From an uncultured Saprospiraceae bacterium (GTDB lineage Bacteria > Bacteroidota > Bacteroidia > Chitinophagales > Saprospiraceae), in contig CALFUU010000012.1 of NCBI GenBank assembly GCA_937929835.1, forward strand, positions 17,635-81,634: a stretch of DNA of 64,000 bases, written 5' to 3'. A program made the position numbers and the translations under genes. Below the pieces are notes generated by a model. The model had not been told where the DNA came from, did no database searches, and saw nothing but the letters and a program-made list of their open reading frames with translations. Shown here piece after piece: positions 27,991 to 37,745 of this stretch; position 1 is the stretch's first letter; the number at the start of each line of letters is the position of its first letter.

Positions 27991-29544
27991 ATGAGTAAAG
28001 TAAAGATCCTCTGGGCTGATGATGAAATTGATCTTCTCAAACCCCAACTGTTCTTCTTAGAAAAGAAAGGGTACGAGATTATAGAAGTTACCAATGGCCA
28101 TGATGCGCTGGAGGTGATGGCAGAGGACAAAGAAATTGACTGTGTCTTTTTAGATGAATCTATGCCCGGTATATCGGGACTAGAAACGCTTGAAAAGATA
28201 CGGGAGACCAATAAAAACATACCAGTGGTGATGATCACTAAGAATGAGGCAGAGGATCTCATGGAGGAGGCCATCGGCTCAGAAATCCACGACTATCTCA
28301 TCAAGCCCGTCAACCCCAATCAAATCTTGCTTTCTCTCAAAAAGATTATTGACAATAAGCGATTGGTAAGCTCTAAAACAGCTACGGATTACCAGCAAGA
28401 ATTCAGGAAGATATCCATGGATATCAATAGTGGCCTAGACAGAGAAGGTTGGAACACCATCTACAAGCGGATTATAGAGTGGGAGATAAAGCTTGATAAT
28501 TCAGACAATGAGCAGATGAGAGATATTCTCGATATGCAGAAGAGTGAGGCCAATAATGGTTTTTGTAAATATGTGTCCAAGGAGTACAAAGAATGGACTA
28601 AGCAGGCAGATGGACCAGTGTTATCTCACAACCTGTTCAAGGAGCACCTATTTCCTGCCTTAGACCCAGATAGACCCAATGTATTGGTCCTATTTGATAA
28701 TCTGCGCTTTGACCAATGGAGGACCTTACAACCGACCATTAACGAATACTTTAGAGTGGAGTCTGAGGAGGTGTTTTACAGCATTCTACCTACGTCAACA
28801 CAATACAGTCGCAATGCCATCTTCGCGGGGATGACGCCGCTCGACATACAAAAGAACTTTCCACAGTACTGGCTCAATGATAATGAGTCTGGAGGCAAGA
28901 ATCAGCACGAAGAGGCCCTGATGCAAGCGCAGATAGATCGACTGGTCAAGCGGGATCTCAAGTGGGCTTACTACAAGATCCGAAATGTAGATGACGCCAA
29001 GGCTATGCTGGATCAGACGCCTAATTTTAGAAATAATGAACTGACAGTTATCGTCTACAACTTCATAGATATGCTCTCCCACGCTCGGACGGAGATGGAT
29101 GTCCTCAAGGAATTAGCCTCCGACGAGAAGGCCTACAGATCATTGACCAAATCGTGGTTTATCAATTCACCAATATGGAGTAGTCTACAAAGCTTATCTG
29201 ATCAAAAAGTGAAACTCTTTATTACAACAGATCACGGAACCATCAGAGTCAACAGTCCTAGTAAGGTCAAAGCAGATAGGGAGACTTCTACTAATCTCAG
29301 ATATAAGGTGGGCAAAAACCTAAACTATAAGAAATCTGATGTCTTGGATGAGGCAGACCCCCATAGCCTTGGTTTGCCCAGACCTAATATCAGTTCCAAG
29401 TTCATCTTTGCCTTAGAAAGCAACTTTTTCCTTTATCCTAACAACTACAATCGATTTAATCGGATGTATAATGACACTTTTCAGCACGGTGGCTTGTCGA
29501 TGGAGGAGATGATCTGCCCTTTTGTAACACTAGAAAGTAGATAG
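27991..29544 (+). CDS. porX: T9SS response regulator PorX (receiver plus PglZ-type domain)
   Basis: From the ATG at 27991 the protein has 517 residues. Residues 1-120 are a CheY-like receiver: acidic pair ADDE (9-12), phosphoacceptor Asp in FLDESMPG (residue 55), switch Thr in VMITKNEA and Lys in YLIKPVNP. The remainder is the PglZ/alkaline-phosphatase-superfamily domain of PorX: NVLVLFDNLRFDQWRTL, ILPTSTQYSRNAIFAGM (catalytic Thr), and ITTDHGT (metal ligands). PorX controls T9SS gene expression, and its effector domain is a nucleotide phosphodiesterase-like enzyme. The partner kinase PorY is not in the window. A 12-residue longer reading (27955) overlaps the predicted promoter. Confidence 0.95.
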   Translation: MSKVKILWADDEIDLLKPQLFFLEKKGYEIIEVTNGHDALEVMAEDKEIDCVFLDESMPGISGLETLEKIRETNKNIPVVMITKNEAEDLMEEAIGSEIHDYLIKPVNPNQILLSLKKIIDNKRLVSSKTATDYQQEFRKISMDINSGLDREGWNTIYKRIIEWEIKLDNSDNEQMRDILDMQKSEANNGFCKYVSKEYKEWTKQADGPVLSHNLFKEHLFPALDPDRPNVLVLFDNLRFDQWRTLQPTINEYFRVESEEVFYSILPTSTQYSRNAIFAGMTPLDIQKNFPQYWLNDNESGGKNQHEEALMQAQIDRLVKRDLKWAYYKIRNVDDAKAMLDQTPNFRNNELTVIVYNFIDMLSHARTEMDVLKELASDEKAYRSLTKSWFINSPIWSSLQSLSDQKVKLFITTDHGTIRVNSPSKVKADRETSTNLRYKVGKNLNYKKSDVLDEADPHSLGLPRPNISSKFIFALESNFFLYPNNYNRFNRMYNDTFQHGGLSMEEMICPFVTLESR

Positions 29545-29567
29545 AACCCACTAGACCACTTGCCCAT

Positions 29568-30371
29568 TTAGTCAGGGGATTGATATTTCTTGTAGGCCCG
29601 CTTAGAGATGAGTATGCTAAGCTCGTACAGCACAAATACAGGTATACCGATGAGAAACTGGGTGACGACATCAGGTGGGGTTATCACAGCAGCAAATAGG
29701 AGTATCATGATCACTGCGTGACGTCTGTAGTTGCGCATAAGATCAGGTGTCACTAAGCCTATTCTAGATAAAAAGTAGATGACTATCGGTAGCTCAAATA
29801 TGATTCCTGTAGGTACTGTGAACATCGTGACATTGTTGACATAAGAGGCAAGTGTAGGGCTGCTTATAATCTCATCAGATATGTTGTAACCCGCCAAAAA
29901 TGAAACAGCAAATGGGCTGATTACATAATACCCAAACAGTACACCCAGTAGGAAAAGAGAAGAGCAGACAAAGACGATTCCACGGGCGGCTTTCTGTTCG
30001 TTTTTATAGAGACCGGGTTTTATAAATCGCCACATCTCCCAGAAGATATAGGGAAAGGAAATGATGATGCCGAGCCAGATGGAGACCTTCAAATGTGTAA
30101 AGAATTGCTCGCCCAACTCCCTCGGCAGCAACTTGAATTCTGGTGGGCTAAAGCAGAGCACATCAGAGAGGCTGCAGATAAATCTGTAAGTGGGAAAATT
30201 AGGATTCTTTGGTCCTAGTATAATCTTGTTGAAGACAAAATCCTTGAAGAAGAACACGATGCACGCAAAGAGTACAACAGACACTAGGGATCTGATGATG
30301 TGCCACCTTAATTCCTCTAGGTGGTCAAGGAAGCTCATTTCCTTCTCTTCGACTGCTTTTTCTTCTGCCAT
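29568..30371 (-). CDS. tatC: Sec-independent translocase subunit TatC
   Basis: This 267-residue, six-helix inner-membrane protein is the twin-arginine receptor. Signatures: MSFLDHLEELRWHIIRS at the N-terminus, FKVSIWLGIIISFPYIFWEMWRF-like second helix region and FELPIVIYFLSRIGLVTP. The predicted -7 element (30382-30389) lies very near the ATG at 30371; the second Met (30338) begins exactly at the conserved MSFLDHLEELR and could be the real start. TatA is not adjacent. Converges with porX. Confidence 0.95.
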   Translation of the reverse strand: MAEEKAVEEKEMSFLDHLEELRWHIIRSLVSVVLFACIVFFFKDFVFNKIILGPKNPNFPTYRFICSLSDVLCFSPPEFKLLPRELGEQFFTHLKVSIWLGIIISFPYIFWEMWRFIKPGLYKNEQKAARGIVFVCSSLFLLGVLFGYYVISPFAVSFLAGYNISDEIISSPTLASYVNNVTMFTVPTGIIFELPIVIYFLSRIGLVTPDLMRNYRRHAVIMILLFAAVITPPDVVTQFLIGIPVFVLYELSILISKRAYKKYQSPD

Positions 30372-30381
30372 TGTGCGGGCC

Positions 30382-30389
30382 CAAAATTA
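30382..30389 (-). promoter_or_regulatory. TAnnTTTG -7 element for tatC
   Basis: TAATTTTG on the minus strand, 10 bases before the tatC ATG; back to back with the element for the exchanger gene at 30424-30431. No clear TTG at the expected -33 distance. Confidence 0.4.
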
Positions 30390-30423
30390 AACCTAAAGTC
30401 CCAACTATCGTTTTTATTTGCTT

Positions 30424-30431
30424 TACTTTTG
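30424..30431 (+). promoter_or_regulatory. TAnnTTTG -7 element for the cation exchanger gene
   Basis: TACTTTTG, divergent from the tatC element. It lies inside the longest reading frame (from 30418), which argues that translation starts later, at TTG 30460. Confidence 0.45.
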
Positions 30432-30459
30432 CTCACATATTAAGAAAGTAGAGAATACG

Positions 30460-31380
30460 TTGATTACATACATAGCCATATCTGCAGTTAGTCTAGCCGT
30501 TTTACTTTTGGCCTCTGATTGGTTTATCGAGTCTGCAGAAAAGATTGGGCTTTCCTTTGGGATATCTCCCTTTGTGATAGGTGTAACAATTGTAGCCTTT
30601 GGAACCTCTCTACCAGAGCTGGCTGCTTCTATTGCCAGTGTTTATTCTGGCACCTCAGAGATCGTGGTCGGTAACGTTGTCGGTTCTAATATCACCAACA
30701 TTCTTCTGGTACTGGGTCTTACGTGTATGGTCGGCAAGTCCATCAATTTAGATTTTGACCTATGGGATGTCGATATGCCTTTACTATTGGGTTCCTCATT
30801 CTTGATGTATTTCATTCTACAAGATGGCCAATTGGCTCTTATTGAATCCCTACTTTTTCTTGCTGCTTTGGTGGGATTCTTAATCAATAGTGTCGCCAGT
30901 TCAGTTCCAGACGAAGATGTAGAAAGACCCACAGTAGGGCCCAAGGATATTGCAAAATTAATAGCTGGAGGTGTATTGGTTTATTTCGGGGCCAAGTACA
31001 CCATCTACGGTATAGAAGGCGTGTCTATGATAGCAGGTATAAGCCCTGAGGTCATTTCATTAACTTTTGTAGCCTTAGGTACTTCCTTGCCAGAGGTAGT
31101 CGTCAGTATAGCGGCTGCTAAGAGAGGTAAGCACGCGATAGCTGTCGGTAATGTTTTAGGGTCTAATATCTTCAATACTTATGCTGTAATGGCAATACCT
31201 TCCCTCCTAGGCGAGTTGTATATTCCAGAAAATGTCATTTCGTTTGGACTTCCATTTATGGTGGCGATGACGGTGATGTTTGGCGCGATGACTTTCTCTA
31301 GGAAAATATGTAAATGGGAAGGCTTTCTTCTCCTCATATTTTATGCTTATTACTTAGCGCAACAATTCTGTAATGTGTAA
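30460..31380 (+). CDS. CaCA-family Na+/Ca2+ (K+-independent) exchanger
   Basis: This inner-membrane antiporter of the YrbG type has about ten helices in two inverted halves. Each half carries the alpha-repeat motif: GTSLPELAASIASVYSG with GNVVGSNITNILLVLG, and again GTSLPEVVVSIAAAKRG with GNVLGSNIFN. Ion specificity (Na+/Ca2+ or similar) is the family expectation. The start was placed at TTG 30460 (ITYIAISAV), since the upstream part of the frame overlaps the promoter; this leaves 306 residues. Confidence 0.93.
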   Translation: MITYIAISAVSLAVLLLASDWFIESAEKIGLSFGISPFVIGVTIVAFGTSLPELAASIASVYSGTSEIVVGNVVGSNITNILLVLGLTCMVGKSINLDFDLWDVDMPLLLGSSFLMYFILQDGQLALIESLLFLAALVGFLINSVASSVPDEDVERPTVGPKDIAKLIAGGVLVYFGAKYTIYGIEGVSMIAGISPEVISLTFVALGTSLPEVVVSIAAAKRGKHAIAVGNVLGSNIFNTYAVMAIPSLLGELYIPENVISFGLPFMVAMTVMFGAMTFSRKICKWEGFLLLIFYAYYLAQQFCNV

Positions 31381-31417
31381 TTCTTTGGTAATTCTAATTG
31401 TAAAACTTTAAGGTCAA

Positions 31418-32644
31418 ATGGTGCAGAAATTTCAATCGATTTTGTTCTTGACTCTTCTCGCGATGACGCTGAGTTTTACCTTATCAGGACAGATATTACC
31501 TGTATGCCATTACAGCTTTGATAATGATGATCTATCGGAGTCGACGGGAAATTTTCTTTCGGGGCAAGCTGCGGAAAGCACAGTGACTTACACCTGTGGG
31601 GTTGGAGAGAATTCTAGAGCTCTATTATTCGATGGGTCTGTAGATACCTTGACACTGGATCAAGAAGTCAGGGATTTATTTGATGAGGATTTTTCTTTTA
31701 GTATGTCTTTTTGGGTGGATCCTACGCAAGGCAACTATTCACTGTTTGCGATAGAGGATAGTTGCAGAATCGATTCTTCTTTTGCTATAATTTATTCTGG
31801 AGATGTCAATCAAGTACAAATAGAGTTTGCCCGGGATATTAGCGAATCGGTTATCTTTTCTGCTCCGCTCAATACGACTAGATGTTGGCACGATTTGATA
31901 TTTATTAGAGATCAAAACACCTATTCTTTTTATCTAGATAATGAGCTGATTAGAACAACTTTCTTTGCAGAAGAAATCGTACTGGCGCAAAATGCTGCTG
32001 TCGAAGTAGGCTTCTCGGAATGTGTGCCTCTAAGAGATAATTACTTCTCCGGAAGAATAGATGACATAAAGGTATTTGACGTGGCTATCGACGTACAAAC
32101 GGTAGAAGACCTCTCCGCAAATCAAGACCAAATCATTTCTCAGGATACCACAATTTTTGAAGGGGATGCTTATCAAATTTTGGCTGGGCCTACCTGTGCC
32201 AACACTGTCTCTTGGAACCCTGGTGCTGGTCTAGACCGAACAGATATAACCACACCTATTGCGAGCCCTACGCAGACGACGCAGTATTTTATAGAATACG
32301 ATCACGGCAGCTGTATCAGTTCAGATTCTGTATCGGTGTTTGTGATTAATGAGGAAGATATAGATTGTGGTGAGCTGCTGCTGCCGAGTGCTTTTACACC
32401 TAATGGCGACTTGCTCAATGACACTTATGGTATCAGTAATAACTTTATCATAGAGTCTCTAGACCGCTTCGAAATCTTTGATAGGTGGGGAACAAAATTA
32501 TTCGAGACAGTAGATAAAAATGCTACTTGGGATGGTACATACAAAGGAGAATCCTTGATGCCGTCGAGTTATGTTTATAAAATTGAATATTCTTGTATGA
32601 ACAGTAGTTTCCAAAAATCTGGTAGATTTAATCTTATAAAGTAA
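31418..32644 (+). CDS. Secreted LamG-like protein with T9SS type B sorting domain
   Basis: This 408-residue exported protein has a signal peptide (cleavage near LSGQ, about residue 26). Residues about 30-230 form a LamG/concanavalin-type jelly roll: HYSFDNDDLSESTGN, RALLFDGSVDTL, FSMSFWVDPT, SGRIDDIKVFDVAI. After a linker the C-terminus is the gliding-motility-associated (CHU_C, type B) domain: LPSAFTPNGDLLNDTYGI, FEIFDRWGTKLFET, ATWDGTYKG. It is therefore a probable client of the T9SS encoded at 3.5-9 kb, exposed at the surface or released. Ligand unknown. Confidence 0.9.
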   Translation: MVQKFQSILFLTLLAMTLSFTLSGQILPVCHYSFDNDDLSESTGNFLSGQAAESTVTYTCGVGENSRALLFDGSVDTLTLDQEVRDLFDEDFSFSMSFWVDPTQGNYSLFAIEDSCRIDSSFAIIYSGDVNQVQIEFARDISESVIFSAPLNTTRCWHDLIFIRDQNTYSFYLDNELIRTTFFAEEIVLAQNAAVEVGFSECVPLRDNYFSGRIDDIKVFDVAIDVQTVEDLSANQDQIISQDTTIFEGDAYQILAGPTCANTVSWNPGAGLDRTDITTPIASPTQTTQYFIEYDHGSCISSDSVSVFVINEEDIDCGELLLPSAFTPNGDLLNDTYGISNNFIIESLDRFEIFDRWGTKLFETVDKNATWDGTYKGESLMPSSYVYKIEYSCMNSSFQKSGRFNLIK

Positions 32645-32655
32645 CCTCATCGTCT

Positions 32656-33384
32656 ATGTTATTCTCTACATCCTATCCTCAAGCTATTGGACTTATATGT
32701 ATGTTTTCCTTGATATTGATGGGTTGTGCAGAGGACAAGACCGCTTCCTCAACAGCTAGTAGAATAACTGAGCAAAAGATAGAAAAACCTATACCTAGCG
32801 CCTCTGTAGACACAGACAAGATCGTCAATTCTCACGAACTGGAATCTAGTCCCGAGGTAAAAAACGTGGGGGATATGGAAGTAAAGACAGTTACGTCAAA
32901 GTCTAATATAGAAGAAAAACCCACTAAAGAAAACGAAGCATCTGAACCTGTTCCAAAGAAACCCATTGTAGAAAAAACTGCATCACGTAAACAAAAGAAG
33001 GCGAGGGCTAAGCTGTTACCCAATCTAGAATTTGATCTGATACGACATAATTTTGATACTATAACATCGGGTTATATCATCGACTACAAATTTGAATTTA
33101 CCAACACAGGCAAGGGGCCTTTGGTCATAGAAAGTGCCAAAGCAACTTGTGGATGTACTCAGCCGAGTTATCCTTTCATTCCTATAGAGCCAGGTGAGCG
33201 CGGATACATTGGCGTGACTTACAATAGCGTTGGTAAAGAAGGCCAGCAAAAGCCATTGATTACAGTCAGATCTAATGCCTCTAAGGAGCCTATTGCCTTG
33301 ATGCTTACAGGCTTTGTCGAGCCCAAAAAGATGACTGAAAAAGATCAGAAGGCGCTCACTAAAGACACCCTTAATAAAGGCTAA
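32656..33384 (+). CDS. DUF1573 lipoprotein
   Basis: This 242-residue protein has a lipobox SLILMGC (Cys about 24), then a long charged, Lys/Glu/Ser/Thr-rich linker (about 25-115) and a DUF1573 domain (Ig-like): FDTITSGYIIDYKFEFTNTG, ATCGCTQPSYPFIPIEPGE, GYIGVTYNSVGKEG. Many Bacteroidota encode this domain in envelope proteins; its job is unknown. It follows the LamG protein by 11 bases. Its stop is one base from the stop of the convergent giant adhesin gene. Confidence 0.85.
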   Translation: MLFSTSYPQAIGLICMFSLILMGCAEDKTASSTASRITEQKIEKPIPSASVDTDKIVNSHELESSPEVKNVGDMEVKTVTSKSNIEEKPTKENEASEPVPKKPIVEKTASRKQKKARAKLLPNLEFDLIRHNFDTITSGYIIDYKFEFTNTGKGPLVIESAKATCGCTQPSYPFIPIEPGERGYIGVTYNSVGKEGQQKPLITVRSNASKEPIALMLTGFVEPKKMTEKDQKALTKDTLNKG

Positions 33385-33385
33385 G

Positions 33386-36300
33386 CTAGTCCTCTCTCAG
33401 TAAAGTGATTTGACCACGAGAAGCAAGTACTAAGCCATCCACATATCGAACATTGGCTATCCAGACGTAGACACCTTGTTCTGCATCTTGACCATTTCTA
33501 GTGCCATCCCATCCATCATCTCGTGAGGTCGGATGTTCTTTAGCCTCTTCAGGCAATTCGAACACAACATTGCCCCATCTATCATAGATAAGGAAGTCTA
33601 CAACTCTATCTACTCCTCGTCCTGTTTGGATCATTACCCTGTCTTCGGCGTTGCTAGAACCTGCAATAAAGAAAGTAGGTACATAGGTCCTTCTTGGTGA
33701 GTCTAGGTTGATATTGATTTCGTCTACAGCTGTACAGCCATTGACATCTGTAACGGTGACAGAATATGCTGAGGTATTGATGGCCATAATCTCAATAGAA
33801 TCACAGGTCGGATTTAAGCAAGTAAATGAATCTAAGGATTCCCATTCTATATCACTTATAGCAAACGAAGACGTGATGTTTGCAGTTAGAATTATTTCAC
33901 CACTGCCAACCTCACCTTCAATATCTGGACCCAGATCCACATTGTACTCTGGTTCTGTGTCAATAATAACTTCTGGTAATTCAAATGAGCACCCTTCAGA
34001 ATCAAATACTGTCAAAAAGTATTGGCCAGGTGCTACCATTACACAAGAATCTATTGGAATTCTGTTGCCAAAATTTATACTATACGTATAACCTATACCT
34101 GTTCCACCTGATACAGAAGAGGAATCTACGCCTATACAAACCAATTCTCCAGCACACTGTATTTGTGTCGCATCTAGAGCGGTTGCAGTCAGTTGATTAG
34201 ATCCAGAAACTTCTGCGTCGATTATGGTTTCACAACCACAAGCATCAGTAATCGAGATGCTATAGTTGCCTACATCTAGGCCAGTAGCAATATTCGTCAT
34301 AGATTCATTGGCGGGCCATAGATAAGTAAATCCTTCGCACCCACCCGTTGGATTCAATGTGATGCTTCCACCTAGGCCTGAATCAGAACAACCAACATTT
34401 GTAATTAGCGTATCGACAGTGATCGTATCAGGCTCCACGACCATAAAGGAATCTATATGCGTACAGAAATTGCTGTCGGTGAGGGTGACTATATAGGCAC
34501 CAGCACATAGGTCGTTTCTCGTCCTAGAAGTCATTCCATCTTCCCACATATAAGTATAGATGCCGTTAGGTGTAGTACCCCCACGTGGATCAAGCTCAAT
34601 AGTGCCATCGCAGAATCCTCTACAATTAACTGTCACATCTGTAAGATCGTTGAAGAATAAGGAATCTGGCTCTGTCAACGTAAATCTTACCGTATCTGTA
34701 CACGCATTGGCATCGCCTATGACAACAAAATTTTCGCCACCAGAAAGCCCAAGTTCTGTATCAAAGAGACCATTAAGTTCTGTAGTACCCCCGTTCCAAG
34801 AGTATGAATACTCTGTGATGTTGCTTGGGTTGGTAGTTATCTCAACAGTTGCATTGCCGTCAGTGCCTCCAAAACAATTCGGATCAACTGACACATTGAT
34901 ATCAGCAGTAAAGAGCTCGACATCTTCTATCAAGAAAGTATCGGTAGCACTACAAATTCCATCCATTATAGTGAAGATGTACTCACCGGAATTCCCGATA
35001 AATATACAACCAGGTATATCCATTCCATCTTGATCCAAGCAAACAAGATTACTTCCGATTATCTGCACAGTTCCATCGTTGTCGCCTGGGCAGGTGGGCG
35101 ATGTTACCATTGAAGTATACATCACCTCGTCATCACTCATAAGGGTTATGGATTTACTTGTTTTGCAACCTGTAGCAGTGTCTTCAATCGTTACTGTGAA
35201 CGTGTTACCACTTACAAGAATATTCGCAAATATGACTACGCCTTCATTAAACATAAAATCCATCAACTCAAAGGTACCTCCAGCTGCTAACTCCACATCC
35301 CACGCGTAGCTATAATTGCCTGAGCCTCCAGATAAGTTTTCTACAAAGACTTCACCTCTTACATCATCCGGACAAGATTGTGGTTCCACCTTAGATAAAT
35401 CAAAATCAAAACCAGAAGGAGAATCTAACTGTACAGTTCCCGCTACAGTACAGGCACCACCGTTAATACTTACCACCACAGTGTATAGTCCTGGATCAGT
35501 AGTCCTAAGTAGGGCACTGTCACCGACATTATCTCCATTAGCGTTGGTCCAAGTAACCATTATATCTGTTGCGTTACTATTGATGCCAGCACTCAAGACT
35601 GCAATTACTGAAGGATCATCACATTGCAAGCTATCCCTAACAACTGGTTCTATCGTCAGAAAATCACCGGCTAATAAATCCAGCGTAATTACTTCAAAGC
35701 AACCTGACTCTATATCTGTCACGGTGACTATATATTCGCCAGCAGCGACAGGAGAAATGTTATTGTTCGTCTCACCAGGAAAGTCCTCCCAGTTGTACAT
35801 AAAGTTGCCACTGCCACCCATTGCATCCACTAAAGCAATGCCATCATCCATACCACAATTTGGCTGCGTACTGTTGTCAGTAAGAAGGAGTCTTGGCGGT
35901 ATCGTGTTAGGTACAAAAATCTCAAATTCTACAGTACAATCTGTATTCAAATCTTGGACAAACCACGTGTAATTTCCTGTTTCTATATTGGTGGCTTGCT
36001 GAAAGGTATTATTACCACCCGTTAATATTTGTGTATTGGTATCATCATTTCTGAGAGAAGAATTATAAATACTATTAGGTAAGTCTACTCGAGAAGTCCA
36101 TCCCATATTTTCTCCACATACTGTAGGTGTTAAGGTATGGATAAAATCAAAGGAATCCCCAACGGGGATGAATACAGAATAATTAGTCACACAACCATTG
36201 GCATCGAAGAACTGACCTCTCAAGGAGTCTTCACCAAATAGGGTAAAGCCTGGGATGACAATGGTATCAGTCAACATTGTGGCTCCTCCCAGTCCATAGT

Positions 36301-37525
36301 CTGGTGTACCCCCGCTAGGAATAATACGGACTTCCCAGTCATCTGCTCCAACACAAGAAGAGGAGTCTACTTCGACCTCAAAAGTGATAGGTAGGGGACT
36401 AGTAATATCAATAATTGTAGATACTTCGCATCCTGCTTTATCTAAAGCTGTCAAGGTATAAGTCCCAGCAGTTAGTTGGGTAAAGACCCCAGAACTTTCT
36501 GCATTTAATCGAGTGGTCCCATCTGATAAAAACAAATCATAGAGTCCTCTATCTACAGTGGCTCCTGGTTCTTGAGTATTTCCACCTGCAACAGTATAAT
36601 TGATCGAAGCTCTAGCATTAGAACAGGCAAGAGGGTCCGGGTCAGAAAAAGCGTTAATCGTTAAGGGGTCAAAATTATCTGGATCTATGAATTCTATACC
36701 CAATCCTGAATTTCCAGGGAAAGGTGTACCATTGACATCAAGAATTTCTAACCCATATTCCGTGTTGGAGGCGGGTAACACAACTGTTACTAGGTCTCCA
36801 GCAGCGGCAATTGTACCAGAATCAAAACCTATTATATCCCAAGTAAACGGGCCCATACCACAGGCTGAGAATGAAAGGTTGAGAGATCCATCTGGATTCT
36901 TACATATGTTTCTATCGATAAGCGTAGGTTCTGTACCACAAATGATACACGCTTCGTCGATTGTAGGCTCTGTGATTAACAAAACGGTGTCTGGACATTG
37001 GATGCCTAGCCCTTCGTTATTTCTAATGACATCATTGTCAAAACCAGAACTGATATTTATGGTAGCACAATCCATCTCACCACAGGCGTTGAATAAGATT
37101 CTAATCATCTGTGTGCCATCTGGCTGAGTAGCTCCAGTAAAGGCGACATCATCGAAAAACCCAATGGACATCTTCCCCGAGTTCGCCACCATTTCTAGTT
37201 CGGTATTTAGATCTGCAGAGGTAAACAAGGAATTGGGAAAACCAGGAACCACTTGCGGATTGTTAAACTGTAACGTGTCTGTATTAAGACAAAGGATGGT
37301 AGGGTCCCATTGTATTTCAAATGCAAAGGTTAGGATGTCTTCAAAGTTTTCGACAGAAAGGATCATCTCTACTGGATCTCCAGGCATATAGGGCCCTCCA
37401 GGAACAAGTTCTTGATTGAAAATCAGTGGATCAGGATATAGTGCATCGCAATCTTGAGAGACTAAGGGTAGGGTGGATAGAAAAATGGATAGGAGCACAA
37501 TCAGGCTCTTACTTAGGCTGCTCAT
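33386..37525 (-). CDS. Large T9SS-exported adhesin-like protein with cohesin-like domain
   Basis: This 1379-residue secreted protein has a signal peptide ending near PLVSQ (about 24). Residues about 27-185 resemble a cohesin/dockerin-partner type fold: MPGDPVEMILSVENFEDI, FAFEIQWDPTILCL, DGTQMIRILFNACG. From about 290 to 1270 follow roughly ten Ig-like/SprB-type repeats of about 80-95 residues with recurring patterns (GTIELDPRGGT, YTYMWEDG, AGAYIVTLTDSNFC, SFMVVEPDTI) and paired cysteines. The last 100 residues are a type B CTD (YDRWGNVVFELPEEA, DGWDGTRNGQDAEQGVYVW). SprB-like repeats are found in gliding adhesins. It is monocistronic by its layout, with convergent neighbours at one base. Confidence 0.88.
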   Translation of the reverse strand: MSSLSKSLIVLLSIFLSTLPLVSQDCDALYPDPLIFNQELVPGGPYMPGDPVEMILSVENFEDILTFAFEIQWDPTILCLNTDTLQFNNPQVVPGFPNSLFTSADLNTELEMVANSGKMSIGFFDDVAFTGATQPDGTQMIRILFNACGEMDCATINISSGFDNDVIRNNEGLGIQCPDTVLLITEPTIDEACIICGTEPTLIDRNICKNPDGSLNLSFSACGMGPFTWDIIGFDSGTIAAAGDLVTVVLPASNTEYGLEILDVNGTPFPGNSGLGIEFIDPDNFDPLTINAFSDPDPLACSNARASINYTVAGGNTQEPGATVDRGLYDLFLSDGTTRLNAESSGVFTQLTAGTYTLTALDKAGCEVSTIIDITSPLPITFEVEVDSSSCVGADDWEVRIIPSGGTPDYGLGGATMLTDTIVIPGFTLFGEDSLRGQFFDANGCVTNYSVFIPVGDSFDFIHTLTPTVCGENMGWTSRVDLPNSIYNSSLRNDDTNTQILTGGNNTFQQATNIETGNYTWFVQDLNTDCTVEFEIFVPNTIPPRLLLTDNSTQPNCGMDDGIALVDAMGGSGNFMYNWEDFPGETNNNISPVAAGEYIVTVTDIESGCFEVITLDLLAGDFLTIEPVVRDSLQCDDPSVIAVLSAGINSNATDIMVTWTNANGDNVGDSALLRTTDPGLYTVVVSINGGACTVAGTVQLDSPSGFDFDLSKVEPQSCPDDVRGEVFVENLSGGSGNYSYAWDVELAAGGTFELMDFMFNEGVVIFANILVSGNTFTVTIEDTATGCKTSKSITLMSDDEVMYTSMVTSPTCPGDNDGTVQIIGSNLVCLDQDGMDIPGCIFIGNSGEYIFTIMDGICSATDTFLIEDVELFTADINVSVDPNCFGGTDGNATVEITTNPSNITEYSYSWNGGTTELNGLFDTELGLSGGENFVVIGDANACTDTVRFTLTEPDSLFFNDLTDVTVNCRGFCDGTIELDPRGGTTPNGIYTYMWEDGMTSRTRNDLCAGAYIVTLTDSNFCTHIDSFMVVEPDTITVDTLITNVGCSDSGLGGSITLNPTGGCEGFTYLWPANESMTNIATGLDVGNYSISITDACGCETIIDAEVSGSNQLTATALDATQIQCAGELVCIGVDSSSVSGGTGIGYTYSINFGNRIPIDSCVMVAPGQYFLTVFDSEGCSFELPEVIIDTEPEYNVDLGPDIEGEVGSGEIILTANITSSFAISDIEWESLDSFTCLNPTCDSIEIMAINTSAYSVTVTDVNGCTAVDEININLDSPRRTYVPTFFIAGSSNAEDRVMIQTGRGVDRVVDFLIYDRWGNVVFELPEEAKEHPTSRDDGWDGTRNGQDAEQGVYVWIANVRYVDGLVLASRGQITLLRED

Positions 37526-37673
37526 TAGGTTTCAATTAAGAAGGTAAATATAACCGAAAGATTACATATGAACGTCTTGCAAAATGCAGATAGCGATCAT
37601 CTGAGTTGCTTTATATATTCCATCTAACGTACGATGGTTGCTATGTATGTCAATATTTTTGGGTTTTATACAA

Positions 37674-37704
37674 AAAAATAGCCCCTCCGATTATGGAGAG
37701 GCTA
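37674..37704 (-). terminator. Terminator of the thioredoxin-SPOR gene
   Basis: Arms TAGCCCCTCC (37679-37688) and GGAGAGGCTA (37695-37704) pair with one C-A mismatch and a 6-base loop; on the minus strand seven T (37678-37672) follow. Confidence 0.9.
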
Positions 37705-37745
37705 GTTTTCATAGTTGGTTCGACATCTTTTGATGTCGTTTTTCA

